Part shown: in pieces, positions 33,315 through 34,985 of the stretch
Position numbering within the stretch: position 1 is the first letter of the stretch
Layout of the letters: each line of letters starts with the position of its first letter
Assembly (NCBI RefSeq): GCF_000818195.1
Contig: NZ_JTHL01000001.1
Location: forward strand, 3,464,254 to 3,499,238
Source of the DNA: Streptomyces sp. 150FB
Lineage (GTDB): Bacteria; Actinomycetota; Actinomycetes; Streptomycetales; Streptomycetaceae
Direction of reading: 5' to 3'
DNA length: 34,985 nucleotides
Notes under the pieces: generated by a model
The model's database searches: none
Told to the model about the DNA's origin: nothing
Seen by the model: the letters and a program-made list of their open reading frames with translations, nothing else
Position numbers and translations under genes: made by a program

Positions 33315-33712
33315 TGAACAACGATGTATTTCGAGAAATCTCGACCCACCTTCCACTGGCGGTGGAGGACTGTCACCAGGACCCCGAATCGGACACGCTC
33401 TTTCTCAGCGGTTCCGAATGGCGTCTGCGCGTGTCGGGGCCGTGGCGGCTGACTACGCAGAACGTGATCGAGGCGTCGAGAGACACAGAGGCCACCTCGG
33501 ATATGGCGGGCAAGGTCCGCTCGCTCGTCGGATCGCAGATCGTCGACGTCCAGCCTCAGTCGCGCTTCAATACACTCGACATCGCCTTGCTGATGAGAGA
33601 TGGCCGAGTGCTGGAGATCTTCAGTGACTACATCTATGACAACTGGCTTCTCTCCGTGGGTGGCGTGGCCATTGAGGGCCCACTTCAGTCCTTGGGGTCT
33701 GGAGGCCAGTGA
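33314..33712 (+). CDS. Probable immunity protein to the RHS toxin
   Basis: This 132-residue acidic cytoplasmic protein has no signal peptide. Its ATG at 33314 shares a base with the toxin stop (TGATG), the usual layout of a polymorphic toxin and its immunity gene. The sequence LFLSGSEWRLRVSGPWRLTTQNVIE and the C-terminal SDYIYDNWLLSVGGVAIEG recall small uncharacterised proteins of the DUF6188 kind found beside RHS toxins; that family name is from memory and tentative. It should bind and block the preceding toxin domain. The gene is intact although the toxin gene is broken. Confidence 0.8.
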   Translation: MNNDVFREISTHLPLAVEDCHQDPESDTLFLSGSEWRLRVSGPWRLTTQNVIEASRDTEATSDMAGKVRSLVGSQIVDVQPQSRFNTLDIALLMRDGRVLEIFSDYIYDNWLLSVGGVAIEGPLQSLGSGGQ

Positions 33713-33727
33713 AGCCAAGACTGCATA

Positions 33728-33754
33728 AAGCCCCAGGTTGCCGGCCTGGGGCTT
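33728..33754. terminator. Terminator shared by the immunity gene and a tRNA fragment
   Basis: Perfect 10-bp stem AAGCCCCAGG (33728-33737) and complement (33745-33754) with a 7-nt loop. It lies 15 bp after the immunity stop and, on the minus strand, 6 bp after the tRNA-Gly-like 3' end, which is where tRNA terminators of this form normally sit. Confidence 0.75.
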
Positions 33755-33760
33755 GGCATT

Positions 33761-33803
33761 GGAGCGGCTGACGAGAATCGAATTCACTTTCTGAGCTTGG
33801 GAA
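33761..33803 (-). pseudogene. 3' fragment of a tRNA-Gly gene (likely attachment-site remnant)
   Basis: Read on the minus strand, the sequence runs from the anticodon loop TTCCCAAG through the anticodon 3' strand GCTCAGA. A T-arm with loop TTCGATT and 3' stem CTCGT follows, then the acceptor end GCCGCTCC. This matches the 3' half of Streptomyces tRNA-Gly from memory, with changes in the T-stem (GTGAA instead of a stem able to pair with CTCGT). No 5' half follows. Such 3' tRNA copies are left by integrases that recombine into tRNA genes. Confidence 0.6.
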
Positions 33804-33819
33804 TCACAGTGCCTGGTTG

Positions 33820-34330
33820 CGCCAAACTGGCTCTGACCTGGAAGAAGGACACCTTCGACGAACGCGACACCGAGCGGTAGGCCTGCCCCATCACCAAACT
33901 CAACTGCCCCTGGGCCAAAGAGCGTGAAGACCGCGGCACCCCCAAGAAGAAGGGTCCAGTGCCAGTCGTCATCAACCTTGACGTCCACCGGGAGCGCGCT
34001 GCGCACCCCGCCGCCCGGCCCGGCGTCGAGCCCCCGATCCGCCCCTCGACGAACGCCCCAAGTGCTGCCGCCAGTCCTCAGCGACTGTGCGGGCTCACGT
34101 CATGCCCCGGACGCGGCCGGAACTGCCCTGGCAGACGCCCTCCTGGGCCCTGGCCTACCAGATGCTCCCGCGCACACATCGAAGGCGGCAACGGACGACT
34201 GAAGTCCGTCGACACCGCCTTGCACGCCCGTGAGAGGCGTCAGCCCCGTGGCCGTGTCGCCCGGACGCTTCTGTTGGCCATCACCGTCATGGTCCACAAC
34301 ATCAAGAAGCTCAAGCCGTACTGGTCGCCA
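33820..34330 (+). pseudogene. Decayed transposase-like gene
   Basis: One frame carries LALTWKKDTFDERDTER, a TAG stop at 33878, then CPITKLNCPWAKEREDRGTPKKKGP and, near the end, AHIEGGNGRLKSVDTALHARERRQPRGRVARTLLLAITVMVHNIKKL. The last block resembles the C-terminal part of DDE-type transposases, with an acidic residue before a basic helix and a hydrophobic helix. The middle (33990-34150) is Pro/Arg-rich and unlike any domain. The in-frame stop and mixed composition indicate a remnant. The exact family is not recognised. Confidence 0.45.
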
Positions 34331-34623
34331 GCAAGAAGAGCGCCATTACCGGCCTTGCCCCCGAGCCGGGCGAAGTCCCCCTGCCCTACCCAACGGCCAG
34401 GCAGACAGCCACACCCCTCCCCCGAAGTCTCAGCCGCAGCCCGTGAGCCGGCGCACATCCCCTAATTGAAGATCGACACGTCGCGAGACCGCAGGAGTCT
34501 GCCTCCACGCTTGCGGTCCCCGCGGCATGTCCGCATCCCGACCCCCGGTCCGTTCCGACGCGGGCCGCCGCGCTTCCCGGCGGCCCGGCAGGCTGACTTT
34601 CACACAAGCAGGAGCGCAAACGA
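34331..34623. other. Intergenic, no feature seen
   Basis: About 290 bp between the decayed transposase and the tRNA terminator. Open frames here lack ribosome sites and recognisable motifs. Confidence 0.5.
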
Positions 34624-34664
34624 CGAGATCCCGGTCAGACGGTGACCGTCTGACCGGGATCTCG
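34624..34664. terminator. 41-bp palindromic hairpin downstream of tRNA-Ala
   Basis: Two perfectly complementary 20-nt arms (34624-34643 and 34645-34664) around a single central G form a very strong hairpin, 42 bp beyond the 3' end of the minus-strand tRNA. It is most likely the tRNA terminator and works in either direction. Confidence 0.75.
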
Positions 34665-34706
34665 TGAACCGTTCCGGGGTGAACCCGTGAACGGCCCTTG
34701 TTGTTG

Positions 34707-34780
34707 TGGACCTGAGGGGATTTGAACCCCTGACCCCCTCGATGCGAACGAGGTGCGCTACCAGTCTGCGCCACAGGCCC
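34707..34780 (-). tRNA. tRNA-Ala (anticodon CGC)
   Basis: A full cloverleaf reads on the minus strand. Acceptor GGGCCTG pairs with CAGGTCC (one G-T), with D-arm GCGC-AGACTGGTA-GCGC. The anticodon stem CCTCG/CGAGG holds loop TTCGCAT (anticodon CGC, reading GCG), and the T-arm has loop TTCAAAT. The discriminator base is A, and CCA is not encoded. A TAAGGT hexamer just upstream (minus strand, near 34795-34800) could be the promoter -10. Confidence 0.95.
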
Positions 34781-34858
34781 TTGCAACGAGTGAAACCTTA
34801 GCACCACCGGGCGGGTGGCCGGAAATCCGTTGCGGGGCGTTGGCCTGGGTCAGTGGGG

Positions 34859-34985
34859 TTATTCGTTGGCGGCGCGGGGGCGGTCCTGTTCGTCGTACTG
34901 GTCGAACAGCGGCGTCCTGCCCCGCTCGCGGGGGCGGCGGGGCGGGGCCGAGCGCTGGGCCGGCGGGGTGGGGGTCGCCGTCGGC
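34859..34985 (-). CDS. C-terminus of an unidentified gene
   Basis: The last 41 codons of a minus-strand gene enter the window. They encode a Pro/Arg-rich, probably disordered stretch (TPTPPAQRSAPPRRPRERGR) and a short acidic end, TPLFDQYDEQDRPRAANE, closed by TAA. Codon use is typical of the region (G or C at third positions). The family cannot be judged from this tail. Confidence 0.6.
   Translation of the reverse strand, partial: PTATPTPPAQRSAPPRRPRERGRTPLFDQYDEQDRPRAANE

Overview
This is a high-GC actinobacterial chromosome segment, almost certainly from Streptomyces. The diagnostic features are two short chaplin genes, a complete 'conservon' (CvnA-B-C-D plus P450), many small overlaps between stop and start codons, and rare TTA codons. 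All calls come from reading the sequence; no database search was run.

Left part (1-13964): an exopolysaccharide locus. Eight minus-strand genes from 13964 to 4100 are chained by 1-11 bp overlaps: glycosyltransferase, priming sugar-phosphate transferase, O-antigen-ligase/polymerase-like membrane protein, MurJ/Wzx-like flippase, NodB polysaccharide deacetylase, second glycosyltransferase, Wzz-like co-polymerase and CelD/BcsL-type acyltransferase. Together they look like a complete Wzx/Wzy-type pathway. A secreted GH26-like glycanase faces this operon across a shared terminator, and an ATP-grasp ligase and a FAD oxidoreductase (cut by the window edge) follow.

Middle (13965-16578): a developmental coat locus divergent from the polysaccharide operon. 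It has two short chaplins (79 aa each) and two other small secreted proteins. A sequence resembling a sigma-BldN promoter precedes the first chaplin.

16640-21093: a DUF5949-like protein, a DUF89/ARMT1-like phosphatase, a TetR/alpha-beta-hydrolase divergent pair with two identical-type operators 22 bp apart, and an APH-fold phosphotransferase.

21095-25873: a conservon of the cvn9/rar type, minus strand: CvnA sensor kinase, CvnB roadblock, CvnC DUF742, CvnD GTPase and a P450 interrupted by a one-base frameshift. The phosphotransferase begins one base after the P450 stop. CvnD and the polysaccharide deacetylase each carry one in-frame TTA codon, which predicts dependence on the bldA tRNA and links both to development.

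26435-31463: an LppU/SCO3897-like anchored protein, two GNAT acetyltransferases, a DUF4265 protein, and a TetR regulator divergent from a 14-TM MFS exporter with a 16-bp palindrome between them.

31569-34985: an accessory tract. It holds an N-terminally truncated and frameshifted RHS/YD-repeat toxin gene with an overlapping probable immunity gene, a tRNA-Gly 3' fragment with a terminator (likely an old attachment site), a decayed transposase-like gene, an intact tRNA-Ala(CGC) with a 41-bp palindromic terminator, and the tail of an unidentified gene.
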